A stretch of 37,301 nucleotides of DNA from JAURVT01 sp049059935 (GTDB taxonomy: Bacteria > Actinomycetota > Actinomycetes > Propionibacteriales > Nocardioidaceae). The position numbers and the translations under genes are program-made. The stretch is taken from assembly GCF_049059935.1 (NCBI RefSeq), contig NZ_JBMGQR010000039.1:1-37301 (forward strand), read 5' to 3'. Below are positions 23,230 through 30,092 of this stretch, piece by piece. The first letter of the stretch is position 1; each line of letters opens with the position of its first letter. Below the pieces are notes generated by a model, which was not told the origin of the DNA, did not search any database, and was given only the letters and a program-made list of their open reading frames with translations.

Positions 23230-24086
23230 GACACCCCGAGCCCCCACGAGCCGCGGTGAGACCCGCCCGGCTGGAGCACGACGAGGTCGGCGCCGCTGCG
23301 CAGCGCGTCGGGCCCGCAGGTCTGCGGCTCGACCGCGAAGCAGGTGCGGTCGGGCGAGGTGAACACCTGGAGCCACCCGTAGACCGGCTCCCACCACAGG
23401 CGCAGGTCGCCCACGTGGGCGGCGTGGTTGCCGTCGTCGCGGACGTCGAGCTCGGTGAACGCGGTGTCCAGCTCGACGCCGCCGAGCCGTCGCGGTGTGC
23501 GGAAGTCGTACGGCGTGCCGCCCACGTCGTGCTCGTCGACGGGCAGCAGCCGGTCGGGGGTGACCTCGACGTAGCGCGAGGCGCCGAGGTCGAGCTCGAC
23601 GTCGTCGGCCACGCCGCCGGGCACGAGGTAGGGGTGGAACCCGGCCCCGTAAGGGGCGGGCACGTCGCCGGTGTTGGTGGTCTCGAGCGTGACGGTCAGG
23701 CCGTCGTCGCCGAGCGCGTAGGCGATGGACGTCGCGAGCCGGAACGGGTAGCCGTCCTGGGGCGGCACCTCGCAGGTGAGCCGCACCGACGACGCGTCCT
23801 GCTCGGCGACGTCCCAGACGGTGTCGAGCACCAGTCCGTGCAGGGCGTTGTGCCGCTCGGGCTCGTTCAGGGCCAGCTGGTGCTCCCGGCCGGCGAACGA
23901 CCAGCGGCCGTCGGCCACGCGGTTGGGCCACGGGACGAGGACGTCGCCGCGGAAGCGCATCTCCGACGGGCCCTCGCGGTCGACGACGAGCGCGCGGTCG
24001 CCCTTCAGCAGCCGGACGAGCGCACCGCCGCGGGGGTCCACCGCCGCGCGGTGAGGGCCGGCGGCGATCTCGAGGTAGGTGCTCAC
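23226..24086 (-). CDS. Aldose 1-epimerase family protein, copy 2
   Basis: A 286-residue paralogue of the adjacent epimerase. It keeps the family landmarks: VLVPWPNRVADGRWSFAGREHQL, NALHGLVLDTVW, the catalytic His in PYGAGFHPYLV and the catalytic Glu in FAVEPQTCGPDALRSGADLVVLQPG. The CEVPPQDGYPFRL segment matches the other copy's VEDAPGWPFRL. The GTG start at 24086 overlaps the stop of the quinone oxidoreductase gene. Having two coupled mutarotases in one operon suggests different sugars or a heteromeric enzyme; neither can be decided from sequence alone. Confidence 0.9.
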   Translation of the reverse strand: MSTYLEIAAGPHRAAVDPRGGALVRLLKGDRALVVDREGPSEMRFRGDVLVPWPNRVADGRWSFAGREHQLALNEPERHNALHGLVLDTVWDVAEQDASSVRLTCEVPPQDGYPFRLATSIAYALGDDGLTVTLETTNTGDVPAPYGAGFHPYLVPGGVADDVELDLGASRYVEVTPDRLLPVDEHDVGGTPYDFRTPRRLGGVELDTAFTELDVRDDGNHAAHVGDLRLWWEPVYGWLQVFTSPDRTCFAVEPQTCGPDALRSGADLVVLQPGGSHRGSWGLGVS

Positions 24087-25060
24087 GGGACGAGCAGCAC
24101 CTTGCCGGTGTGCGACGACTCGTCCAGGATCCGGTGCGCGTCGGCGACGTCGGCCAGCGGCACGGTGGTGTGGATGATCGGGCGGACGGTGCCGTCGTCG
24201 ACGAGCGGCCACACGTTCTCGACCATGCTGCCGATGATCAGCGCCTTCTCCTCGGGTGGACGCGCCCGCAGCGACGCCGCCATCACGGCGGCGCGCTTGC
24301 CGAGGAGCTTGCCGAGGTCGAGCTCGCCCTTGGTGCCGCCCTGCATGCCGATGACGACCAGACGGCCCGCGGTGGCGAGGGTGTCGACGTTGCGGCCGAG
24401 GTACTTCGCGCCCATGTTGTCGAGGATGACGTCGGCACCGCGACCGTCGGTGGCGGCCTTGACCTCCTCGACGAAGTCCTGCTCCCGGTAGTTGACCAGG
24501 ACGTCGGCGCCGAGGTCGCGGCAGAAGTCCAGCTTGGCCTGCGACCCGGCGGTGACGGCGACCTTCGCGCCGAGCGCGTGGGCCAGCTGGACGGCGATCG
24601 TGCCGATCCCGCTGCCCCCGCCGTGGACGAGGAGCGTCTCGTCGCGCTGCAGCGCGGCGGTCATGAACACGTTGGCCCAGACCGTGGCCGTGACCTCGAC
24701 CAGGCCGCCGGCGTCGACGAGCGAGACGCCCTGCGGCACCCGCGCGACCTGGCCGACCGGGACGTTCACCTTCTCGGCGTACCCGCCGCCGCTGAGCAGC
24801 GCGCACACCTCGTCGCCGACGGCGAACGCGTCGACGCCCTCGCCGACCGCCGAGACCGTGCCGGAGCACTCGAGCCCCAGCACATGGGTGGCGCCCTTCG
24901 GCGGGTCGTAGGCGCCCTGCCGCTGCATGACGTCGGCGCGGTTGACGCCGGCCGCGGCGACGTCGATCAGCACCTCCCCGGGACCCGCGACGGGGTCGTC
25001 CAGCTCGGTCACGACGAGGGCGTCTGGTCCGCCCGGTTCCTCCACGATGACGGCACGCAT
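24083..25060 (-). CDS. NAD(P)H-quinone oxidoreductase of the QOR/PIG3 family
   Basis: A 325-residue zinc-independent medium-chain dehydrogenase/reductase. The N-terminal GroES-like domain has GVNRADVMQRQGAYDPPKGATHVLGLECSG, characteristic of PIG3-type quinone reductases. The Rossmann domain has LLVHGGGSGIGTIAVQLAHALGAKVAVTAG as NADPH site. It reduces quinones or conjugated carbonyls with NADPH. No zinc-binding cysteine lobe is present. The ATG at 25060 is 2 bases after the TGA of the permease gene, and its own stop overlaps the next GTG, so it is part of the run from mobA. Its functional link to the epimerases is not evident. Confidence 0.93.
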   Translation of the reverse strand: MRAVIVEEPGGPDALVVTELDDPVAGPGEVLIDVAAAGVNRADVMQRQGAYDPPKGATHVLGLECSGTVSAVGEGVDAFAVGDEVCALLSGGGYAEKVNVPVGQVARVPQGVSLVDAGGLVEVTATVWANVFMTAALQRDETLLVHGGGSGIGTIAVQLAHALGAKVAVTAGSQAKLDFCRDLGADVLVNYREQDFVEEVKAATDGRGADVILDNMGAKYLGRNVDTLATAGRLVVIGMQGGTKGELDLGKLLGKRAAVMAASLRARPPEEKALIIGSMVENVWPLVDDGTVRPIIHTTVPLADVADAHRILDESSHTGKVLLVP

Positions 25061-25062
25061 GC

Positions 25063-25791
25063 TCACACCGTACGCCGGGCCAGCACCTCGAGCGTGAGCA
25101 CCATCGCGACGGCCTGGGCGGCCAGGATGCCCACCAGCACGACGATCTGGGCGGCGCCCGCCTGCACCGGCGAGCCCCCGCCCAGCAGCACGCCGACGAA
25201 CGCCCCGGGCAGCGTCACCAGGCCGACGGTGCGCGTCTGGTCGATGCCGGGCAGCAGCGCCTGGGACGCGAGCGGGCGCGTCAGCATCAGCGCCGCGTCG
25301 CGGGCGGGCAGCCCGATGGACAGGGCCGCCTCGTGCTCGCCGCGCCGGTCGACCAGGGTGGCGACGGCGAGCCTGCCGAGCTGGGAGGTGCCCGTCATCG
25401 CGCCGCCGATGACGATGCCCGAGACGGGCAGGACGGCCGCCGGGTGCCACGGGACGGCGCCCGTCAGCGCCACCACGCCCAGCACGGGCGCCACCCCGCA
25501 CGCGATGGGCAGCACGGCCCACCAGGCGCGCGGGCCGTCGCCGCCGATGCGCCCGGCGGCGGTGAAGCCCGCGACGGCGAGCATGAGCAGCACGAAGCCC
25601 GCCGTCCACCAGCCCGACGCCAGGACGAACGCGAGCACCGACGACACCACGGCCAGCTGCACGACCGCGCGCCCCGACGCCCACGCCATGTCGCGGGCGC
25701 TGCCGAGCCGTCCCACCCAGGCGACGCCGACCGCGATCGCCACGAGCAGGACGACGGCCGCGGCCAGCGACCACGGGCTCGTGGAGACCAC
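25063..25791 (-). CDS. FetB-like (UPF0014) ABC transporter permease
   Basis: A 242-residue integral membrane protein with about seven helices. It resembles the FetB/YbbM family, permease of the FetAB iron exporter. The family-typical region is GAMTGTSQLGRLAVATLVDRRGEHEAALSIGLPARDAALMLTRPLASQALLPGIDQTRTVGLVTLPGAFVGVLLGGGSPVQA near residues 130-210. FetB normally works with the ATPase FetA. No ATPase gene is adjacent here, so the partner must be elsewhere or this copy acts differently. The GTG at 25791 lies 6 bases after the DUF6457 stop. It sits inside an operon that begins with mobA. Confidence 0.85.
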   Translation of the reverse strand: MVSTSPWSLAAAVVLLVAIAVGVAWVGRLGSARDMAWASGRAVVQLAVVSSVLAFVLASGWWTAGFVLLMLAVAGFTAAGRIGGDGPRAWWAVLPIACGVAPVLGVVALTGAVPWHPAAVLPVSGIVIGGAMTGTSQLGRLAVATLVDRRGEHEAALSIGLPARDAALMLTRPLASQALLPGIDQTRTVGLVTLPGAFVGVLLGGGSPVQAGAAQIVVLVGILAAQAVAMVLTLEVLARRTV

Positions 25792-25797
25792 GGCGGC

Positions 25798-26040
25798 TCA
25801 GTCCTCGGAGGGCCAGGCGGCCACGAGCTCGAGCACCTCGGCGGTGACGGCGTCGACGTCGGCAGCCGTGCCGCCACGCTGCGCCGCCGCGTACCCGATC
25901 AGGAAGGCGGTGACCGGCGCGGCCGGACGCTCGACGGCGTGCGCGACGTCGCGGGTGGCGTCCAGGAGGCCCTTGAGGTCGACGGGCGTCTCGATGCCGA
26001 GGGCGTCGCGGACGTGGTCGGTCCAGGTGGGCAGGCTCAT
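25798..26040 (-). CDS. DUF6457 family small protein
   Basis: An 80-residue, mostly helical acidic protein with the pattern WTDHVRDALGIE and DLLDATRDVAHAVERPAAPVTAFLIGYAAA-like text (here DLKGLLDATRDVAHAVERPAAP). I recognise it as the small actinobacterial family DUF6457, which is often next to a molybdenum-cofactor guanylyltransferase gene, as here. Its start overlaps the mobA stop (ATGA at 26037-26040). The function is unknown; the constant pairing suggests a helper role for molybdenum cofactor enzymes or for MobA itself. No zinc or iron-sulfur motif is present. Confidence 0.8.
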   Translation of the reverse strand: MSLPTWTDHVRDALGIETPVDLKGLLDATRDVAHAVERPAAPVTAFLIGYAAAQRGGTAADVDAVTAEVLELVAAWPSED

Positions 26041-26594
26041 GGCTGGGACGGTACGTCCTGCGGCTCGTCGACGTCGCGGGCCTCGTCGCCGACGGCGGGC
26101 ACGAGCACCACGCGCAGCGGCGCGAGCAGCGACCTCATCGACCCGCCGGCCCAGGAGTCGCGCCGAGACGCCACCTCACCGAGCCGCGCGGTCTCGACCA
26201 CGGTGCACAGGTGCTGGACGCGTCCGGCCGCGTCCACCAGCGACGACGGACGGTGCTGCGCGGCGTCCAGGAGCCGCTGCACCGTGGCCGGGGTGACGTG
26301 CGGCAGGTCGGCGGCGAGCAGCACGACGCGGCGGGCCGTCAGGTGGGGGAGCGCGGCCACGACGGCCTGCGCGGGCCCCGACCCGGGCGGGTGCTCGCGC
26401 ACCCACGTGACGTCGCGGTCGTCCGCCAGCGGACGCTCCTCGCCCACCACGACGACGCGGCCGGCGCCCTCGCACGCGGCGAGCACGCGGTCGAGGAGCG
26501 TCACCCCGTCGACCACCACGCGGGTCTTGTCCGACCCGAACCGCCGCGCCGCCCCGCCTGCGAGCACCACCGCGTCGAACCCGTCCTCGCTCAC
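26037..26594 (-). CDS. mobA: MobA-like molybdenum cofactor guanylyltransferase
   Basis: A 185-residue NTP-transferase fold protein. The nucleotide-binding signature is VLAGGAARRFGSDKTRVVVDG near residues 10-30 and the metal/catalytic segment is VVLLAADLPHVTPA. MobA attaches GMP from GTP to molybdopterin to make the guanine dinucleotide cofactor; CTP-using relatives (MocA) share the fold, so nucleotide choice is inferred. Some actinobacterial proteins of this length and context may lack activity, but the Lys in SDK and the LAADLP motif are intact. The GTG at 26594 is set by TAGGGT 7 bases upstream and opens the run of overlapping genes down to the GNAT gene. Confidence 0.85.
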   Translation of the reverse strand: MSEDGFDAVVLAGGAARRFGSDKTRVVVDGVTLLDRVLAACEGAGRVVVVGEERPLADDRDVTWVREHPPGSGPAQAVVAALPHLTARRVVLLAADLPHVTPATVQRLLDAAQHRPSSLVDAAGRVQHLCTVVETARLGEVASRRDSWAGGSMRSLLAPLRVVLVPAVGDEARDVDEPQDVPSQP

Positions 26595-26601
26595 CCCGCC
26601 C

Positions 26602-26607
26602 ACCCTA
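26602..26607 (-). promoter_or_regulatory. -10 element of the mobA operon promoter
   Basis: TAGGGT on the minus strand ends 7 bases before the GTG at 26594. It is the only good promoter element seen for the seven-gene run downstream. Confidence 0.6.
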
Positions 26608-26618
26608 GGGCCGCTCCT

Positions 26619-26693
26619 CCCGCCCGTTGACTTCCGCGTCAGTGACCTGTGGGGCACGCCGACAGGTGACTCAGGCGGAACTCAACGGGCGGG
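26619..26693. repeat. Long imperfect inverted repeat in a divergent promoter gap
   Basis: Arms 26619-26650 and 26662-26693 pair at 28 of 32 positions around an 11-base loop. The four mismatches are C opposite C (26631/26681, 26640/26672) and G opposite G (26638/26674, 26644/26668). It lies between the starts of mobA and the nitrilase gene, where a terminator would not be expected. Confidence 0.8.
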
Positions 26694-26716
26694 GTGGGCC
26701 GGGGACGCGGGGCTGG

Positions 26717-26722
26717 CACCAT
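26717..26722 (+). promoter_or_regulatory. -10 element of leaderless nitrilase promoter
   Basis: CACCAT ends 6 bases before the GTG at 26729. It is a weaker hexamer with the same spacing as elsewhere in the window. Confidence 0.45.
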
Positions 26723-26728
26723 GGGCGG

Positions 26729-27523
26729 GTGCACGTCGCCCTGATCCAGATGAGCGCGACGACCGACTCGGGACGCAACGCCGAGCTGGTCGCCGCGGCC
26801 CTCGACGACCTCGAGCCCGGGCTCGACCTCGTCGTGCTCCCGGAGGCGTCCATGCACGACTTCGGCGACGCCGACCACGACCTCGCCGCCGCGGCCGAGC
26901 CGCTCGACGGCCCGTACGCCCGGCTGCTCGGCGAGCACGCCGCCCGACTCGGCGCCACGATCGTCGCCGGGACCTTCGAGCGGGTCGAGGGCGAGGACCG
27001 TCCGTTCAACACCCTGCAGGTCCACGGCCCCGACGGACGGCTCGCCGCCACCTACCGCAAGTGCCACCTCTACGACTCGTTCGGCTACCGGGAGTCCGAC
27101 CGGCTCCTCGCGGGGCAGACCGACCCCGTCGTGGTCGACGTCGCGGGCCGCCGCGTGGGCCTGATGACCTGCTACGACCTGCGGTTCCCCGAGCAGGCGC
27201 GCCAGCTGGTCGACGCCGGCGCCGACGTCCTGTGCGTCCCGTCCGCGTGGGTGCGCGGGCCGCTCAAGGAGGACCACTGGGAGACGCTCGTGCGCGCCCG
27301 CGCGATCGAGAACACCGTCGACGTGCTCGCCGTCGGCCAGTGCGGACGCACCTACGTCGGTCGCACGATGGCCGTCGACCCGCTCGGCGTCGTGGTCGCG
27401 TCGGCGGGCGAGGCACCGGCCACCGTCCGCGCCACCCTGTCGGCCGAGCGCCTCGAGCAGGCCCGCAGCACCAACCCGTCGCTGCGCAACCGTCGCCTCC
27501 CCGCCGGCGGTGACGGGCGGTGA
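26729..27523 (+). CDS. Carbon-nitrogen hydrolase (nitrilase superfamily amidase)
   Basis: A 264-residue member of the nitrilase superfamily with the full Glu-Lys-Cys triad: Glu39 in VVLPEASMHDF, Lys111 in TYRKCHLYDSFGYRES, and Cys148 in GLMTCYDLRFPEQ. The combination KCHLYDSFGY and TCYDLRFPE points to the omega-amidase/Nit1-Nit2 branch, which includes deaminated glutathione amidase and 2-oxoglutaramate amidase, rather than true nitrilases. The GTG at 26729 begins the conserved MHVALIQMSAT. The stop overlaps the start of the membrane-protein gene (GTGA at 27520-27523), so the two are coupled. Confidence 0.92.
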   Translation: MHVALIQMSATTDSGRNAELVAAALDDLEPGLDLVVLPEASMHDFGDADHDLAAAAEPLDGPYARLLGEHAARLGATIVAGTFERVEGEDRPFNTLQVHGPDGRLAATYRKCHLYDSFGYRESDRLLAGQTDPVVVDVAGRRVGLMTCYDLRFPEQARQLVDAGADVLCVPSAWVRGPLKEDHWETLVRARAIENTVDVLAVGQCGRTYVGRTMAVDPLGVVVASAGEAPATVRATLSAERLEQARSTNPSLRNRRLPAGGDGR

Positions 27524-28617
27524 GCCACGAGACGCCCGTGTCCGGCGGCCGTCGACGTGCGGCACAGGCCCCGGGGAGCCGTCGTCGCGAGTCGACGACG
27601 CTCGGCTACCTGCCGCCGGTCCGCGAGCCGCGGTTCTCGCCCACGGTGGTGCGCCGCTCGTCGGTCACCACCTGCGTCGTGCTGTTCGTGCTGGGCTCGC
27701 TCGCGGCCTCGACGGCCGTCGTCGCGACGCCGCTGCCCGACTGGGTGAGCCGCGCGGGCGCCGTCGTGCTCGTCAACCTCTACGCCGTCGTCCTGACGTA
27801 CCGCGCCGGTGGGCGCCTGGCCGTCTGGCCGCCCCTGGTGGTGGTGCTGACGGTGCTGACGCTCGTCACCGACCTCGCCTGGGCGCTGTCGATGCTGGCC
27901 GTGGTGACCGGTGTGCTCGCCGCGGTCCTGGCGGTGGTGATCACCAGACCCGCGGTGCGCACCTCCCGCGTGGTCGGGGAGTTCGCGATCGCCGTCGTCA
28001 TCGGCCTGTCCGGCGGGCTCGCCGTCGCCGCCTGGAACGCGCCCGTCGTCTACCAGCGGTTCAACCTGCTCGTGCTCGCGCTGTCGCTGGTGCTGACGTT
28101 CGCGATCGTGTGGAGCCTCGGTGCCGGCCTGCACGGCCTCGGCCAGCGCGGCTTCGTGCTCATCGTGGGCGGCGCGCTGCTCATGACGCTGGTGCTCGCC
28201 TACAGCAGCGCGGTCCGCGCGTACGGGTCGCCGGTGGTCGTCGACTCCCTCGACTCCTCGTTCGCCTGGCTGCGCGACACCATCGGCGGGGTGCCGCGGC
28301 CGGCGCAGTTCCTGCTCGGGCTGCCCGCCCTGGTGTGGGGCATCGGCACGCGCGCCGACCGCCGTCAGGGCTGGTGGATGTGCGCGTTCGGCGTCGTCGG
28401 CACCGCGACGATGACCACCCAGTTGGTGTCCACCGACGCGATGCCCGTCTACATCGGCCTGTCCGAGCTCTACTCGATCGTGCTCGGACTGCTCATCGGC
28501 CTGCTCGTGCGCCGGCTCGACCCCGGCACCCGCGGCGCGAGCGGTGCCCGCGCGCGCCGCGACACCCCCGAGACCGTCGTCCGCCCCGAGCCGGAGCGCA
28601 CTCGACCCCTGAAGTAG
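27520..28617 (+). CDS. Polytopic membrane protein of unknown function
   Basis: A 365-residue protein with a basic N-terminus of about 48 residues, eight or nine probable membrane helices between residues ~50 and ~335, and a charged C-terminal tail rich in Arg, Pro and Glu. It has no recognised domain. The loop VVVDSLDSSFAWLRDTIGGVPRPAQF between helices lies around residue 240-265. Its GTG overlaps the nitrilase stop, which suggests joint expression. There is no catalytic motif, nucleotide site or transporter signature I can name. The hydrophobic segments are rich in Val, Leu and Ala, as usual for high-GC actinobacteria. Confidence 0.8.
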   Translation: MSHETPVSGGRRRAAQAPGSRRRESTTLGYLPPVREPRFSPTVVRRSSVTTCVVLFVLGSLAASTAVVATPLPDWVSRAGAVVLVNLYAVVLTYRAGGRLAVWPPLVVVLTVLTLVTDLAWALSMLAVVTGVLAAVLAVVITRPAVRTSRVVGEFAIAVVIGLSGGLAVAAWNAPVVYQRFNLLVLALSLVLTFAIVWSLGAGLHGLGQRGFVLIVGGALLMTLVLAYSSAVRAYGSPVVVDSLDSSFAWLRDTIGGVPRPAQFLLGLPALVWGIGTRADRRQGWWMCAFGVVGTATMTTQLVSTDAMPVYIGLSELYSIVLGLLIGLLVRRLDPGTRGASGARARRDTPETVVRPEPERTRPLK

Positions 28618-28619
28618 GC

Positions 28620-28641
28620 GTGGACCATGATGGAGGTCCAC
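28620..28641. promoter_or_regulatory. Short inverted repeat before the carrier-protein gene
   Basis: GTGGACC (28620-28626) and GGTCCAC (28635-28641) are perfect inverted arms around 8 bases, 18 bases before the ATG at 28659. It could be an operator or a leader hairpin close to the ribosome site. Confidence 0.35.
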
Positions 28642-28658
28642 CCCCGGAGAGGACACCC

Positions 28659-28880
28659 ATGGCGCAGGAGACGCAGATCGTGGCCGAGATGGTCGCGAAC
28701 GTGTGGAAGATCGTCGCCGAGGAGGGCCAGGCCCTGTCCGCGGGCGACACCGTGGTCATCCTCGAGTCGATGAAGATGGAGATCCCGGTGCTCGCCGAGC
28801 AGGACGGCACCGTCACCGCCGTGCGCGTGCACGAGGGCGACGTCGTCCAGGAGGGCGACGTGCTGGCCGTCCTGGCCTGA
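28659..28880 (+). CDS. Biotin/lipoyl attachment-domain carrier protein (TB7.3-like)
   Basis: A 73-residue stand-alone biotinyl domain. The attachment motif ESMKMEIPVLAE places the modified lysine at Lys39, in the standard Met-Lys-Met context, within two symmetrical beta halves (MVANVWKIVAEEGQALSAGD and GTVTAVRVHEGDVVQEGDVLAVL). It resembles mycobacterial biotinylated protein TB7.3 (Rv3221c). Such a carrier would need biotin ligase and a carboxylase partner, neither adjacent. A GGAGAGG ribosome site lies 7 bases upstream of the ATG. Confidence 0.93.
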   Translation: MAQETQIVAEMVANVWKIVAEEGQALSAGDTVVILESMKMEIPVLAEQDGTVTAVRVHEGDVVQEGDVLAVLA

Positions 28881-28938
28881 CGCTCGCCGCGGCCGGGTGC
28901 GAGGATGGGTGCCCGGCTCGGGCACTCGTCCGCGCCGT

Positions 28939-29030
28939 GGAGGGGTGCCGGAGTGGCCGATCGGAACCGCCTTGAAAGCGGTCGCTGGCAGTGATGTCAG
29001 CCGCGGGTTCGAATCCCGCCCCCTCTGCCA
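28939..29030 (+). tRNA. tRNA-Ser (anticodon TGA)
   Basis: A class II tRNA with encoded CCA at 29028-29030. The acceptor stem GGAGGGG pairs with CCCCTCT, ending in a G-U pair at position 1-72. The anticodon TGA is at 28973-28975 in the loop CTTGAAA. A long variable arm (GCTGGCAGTGATGTCAGC) and the T arm GCGGG-TTCGAAT-CCCGC complete the fold. It reads UCN serine codons, mainly UCA. Confidence 0.95.
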
Positions 29031-29065
29031 GACCAGCCACCGGTGACCAGGGGATCGAGGAGCAG

Positions 29066-29557
29066 ATGAGTGGAGCGTCCGCGCCGGCGCCGGTGCCGGC
29101 GACCGTCTACCGCCTCCACCGGGCCCACGCGATCCGCCTGTTCGGGCTGCGGATGCTCCTCGCCGCCGCGCTCGTGGTCGTCGCGGCGATCGTCCTCGGG
29201 ATCTCGGACGGGTCGGGCGCGCTGCGCGTCGTCGGCTACGTGCTCGCGGCCCTCGTCGTGGTCGCCGTGCTCGGGGCCGTGCTCGTGCTCGCGCGTCCGC
29301 CCGTCGTCGTGCGCCTCGACGCCGCCGGCTACCGCGTCCGGCGCGTCCCGGACTGCGGCGTCCAGGCGGCCCCGTGGGCGGCGGTCGCCGACGTCACCAC
29401 CGGTGCCGACGAGCTCGGCCGCACCATGGAGGTCGAGCTGACCGACGGCGGGCACACCACCGTCCCGCTCGTGCTCGTCGCCAAGGACGCGCGCCGCCTG
29501 CTGCTCGAGGTGCGCGAGCGCCTCGACGCCGCGCACGGCTACCGGCCGCTGTCGTAG
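29066..29557 (+). CDS. Small membrane protein of unknown function
   Basis: A 163-residue protein with two probable membrane helices (LFGLRMLLAAALVVVAAIVLGI, ~29-50, and VVGYVLAALVVVAVLGAVLVLA, ~59-80). A soluble C-terminal domain of about 80 residues has PH-like beta character (VVRLDAAGYRVRRVPDCGVQAAPWAAVADVTTG) and ends in a helix. This layout resembles small actinobacterial membrane proteins with a PH-like tail, but I cannot name the family. The ATG at 29066 follows GAGGAG closely. It lies between two tRNA-Ser genes and starts 36 bases after the CCA end of the first, so it may share its transcript. Confidence 0.75.
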   Translation: MSGASAPAPVPATVYRLHRAHAIRLFGLRMLLAAALVVVAAIVLGISDGSGALRVVGYVLAALVVVAVLGAVLVLARPPVVVRLDAAGYRVRRVPDCGVQAAPWAAVADVTTGADELGRTMEVELTDGGHTTVPLVLVAKDARRLLLEVRERLDAAHGYRPLS

Positions 29558-29591
29558 GGCTCCCGATTCGCCGCCGCCCCGGGCGACCTAG

Positions 29592-29597
29592 TAGCCT
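29592..29597 (+). promoter_or_regulatory. -10 element of tRNA-Ser(GCT) promoter
   Basis: TAGCCT lies 36 bases upstream of the mature tRNA 5' end, giving a precursor leader of about 28 bases. Confidence 0.4.
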
Positions 29598-29632
29598 GCT
29601 CTGGCCGCTGTCCCCGCCACGGGATCCGGCGA

Positions 29633-29722
29633 GGAGGTGTCGCATAGTGGCCTAGTGCGCCCGCCTGCTAAGCGGGTTGAGGATGAAACCTCTCGCGAGT
29701 TCAAATCTCGCCACCTCCGCCA
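29633..29722 (+). tRNA. tRNA-Ser (anticodon GCT)
   Basis: A class II tRNA with acceptor arms GGAGGTG (29633-29639) and CACCTCC (29712-29718), discriminator G and encoded CCA at 29720-29722. The anticodon GCT is at 29667-29669 in loop CTGCTAA with stem CCCGC/GCGGG. The long variable arm (TTGAGGATGAAACCTCTC) is typical of serine tRNAs. It reads AGC and AGU codons. Confidence 0.96.
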
Positions 29723-29734
29723 CCAGCAGCACGC

Positions 29735-29763
29735 ACGGCCCGCGACCACCGGTCGCGGGCCGT
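29735..29763 (+). terminator. Terminator of tRNA-Ser(GCT)
   Basis: A perfect 13-bp GC-rich stem (29735-29747 with 29751-29763) has a 3-base loop and starts 12 bases after the tRNA CCA end. A flanking CACGCA/TGCGTG pairing can extend it. The stop of the convergent DUF503 gene follows at 29776. Confidence 0.7.
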
Positions 29764-29775
29764 CTGCGTGCCGCG

Positions 29776-30069
29776 TCAGTCGTCGCTGGTACGGACGTCG
29801 CGGTGCGCGGCGAGCAGCTCGACCTCGGGGCGGCCGGCGACGAACCGCTCCACCGCGTCCAGCACGTCGACCACGTGGGACCGGTCGGCGGCCACCAGTG
29901 CGACGCCGACGCCCGCGCGGCGGTGCAGGTCGAGGTGGTCGGTCTCGGCCGAGGCGACGTCGAACCGCCGGCGCAGCTCGCGCACCAGGGGCTTGACCAC
30001 CGCGCGCTTGTGCTTGAGGGAGTGCACGTCGCCGAGCAGCAGGTCCGTCTCCAAGGTGCCGATCCACAC
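29776..30069 (-). CDS. DUF503 (YlxP-like) protein
   Basis: A 97-residue protein beginning MWIGTLETDLLLGDVHSLKHKRAVVKPLVRELRRRFDVASAETDHLDLHRRAGVGVALVA, the recognisable pattern of DUF503. The family (YlxP in Bacilli, often near infB and rbfA) is small, cytoplasmic and linked by neighbourhood to ribosome maturation, but no activity is proven. Here it is not in that cluster; it sits next to a tRNA gene and shares a promoter region with the lyase gene. The GTG at 30069 is fixed by TAGGGT 6 bases upstream. The C-terminus is short and acidic. Confidence 0.9.
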   Translation of the reverse strand: MWIGTLETDLLLGDVHSLKHKRAVVKPLVRELRRRFDVASAETDHLDLHRRAGVGVALVAADRSHVVDVLDAVERFVAGRPEVELLAAHRDVRTSDD

Positions 30070-30075
30070 GGGGTC

Positions 30076-30085
30076 ACCCTAGGGT
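30076..30085. promoter_or_regulatory. Palindromic back-to-back -10 elements
   Basis: ACCCTAGGGT is a perfect 10-bp palindrome that provides TAGGGT on both strands. The minus-strand copy ends 6 bases before the DUF503 GTG (30069) and the plus-strand copy ends 7 bases before the lyase ATG (30093). The two divergent leaderless promoters therefore overlap and two polymerases could not bind at once. Confidence 0.6.
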
Positions 30086-30092
30086 CGGCGAC

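Noticed and set aside
28939..29722. Integration site signature at the two tRNA-Ser genes
   Set aside because: No integrase gene and no direct repeat of the tRNA 3' ends is seen nearby; the flanking genes look native.
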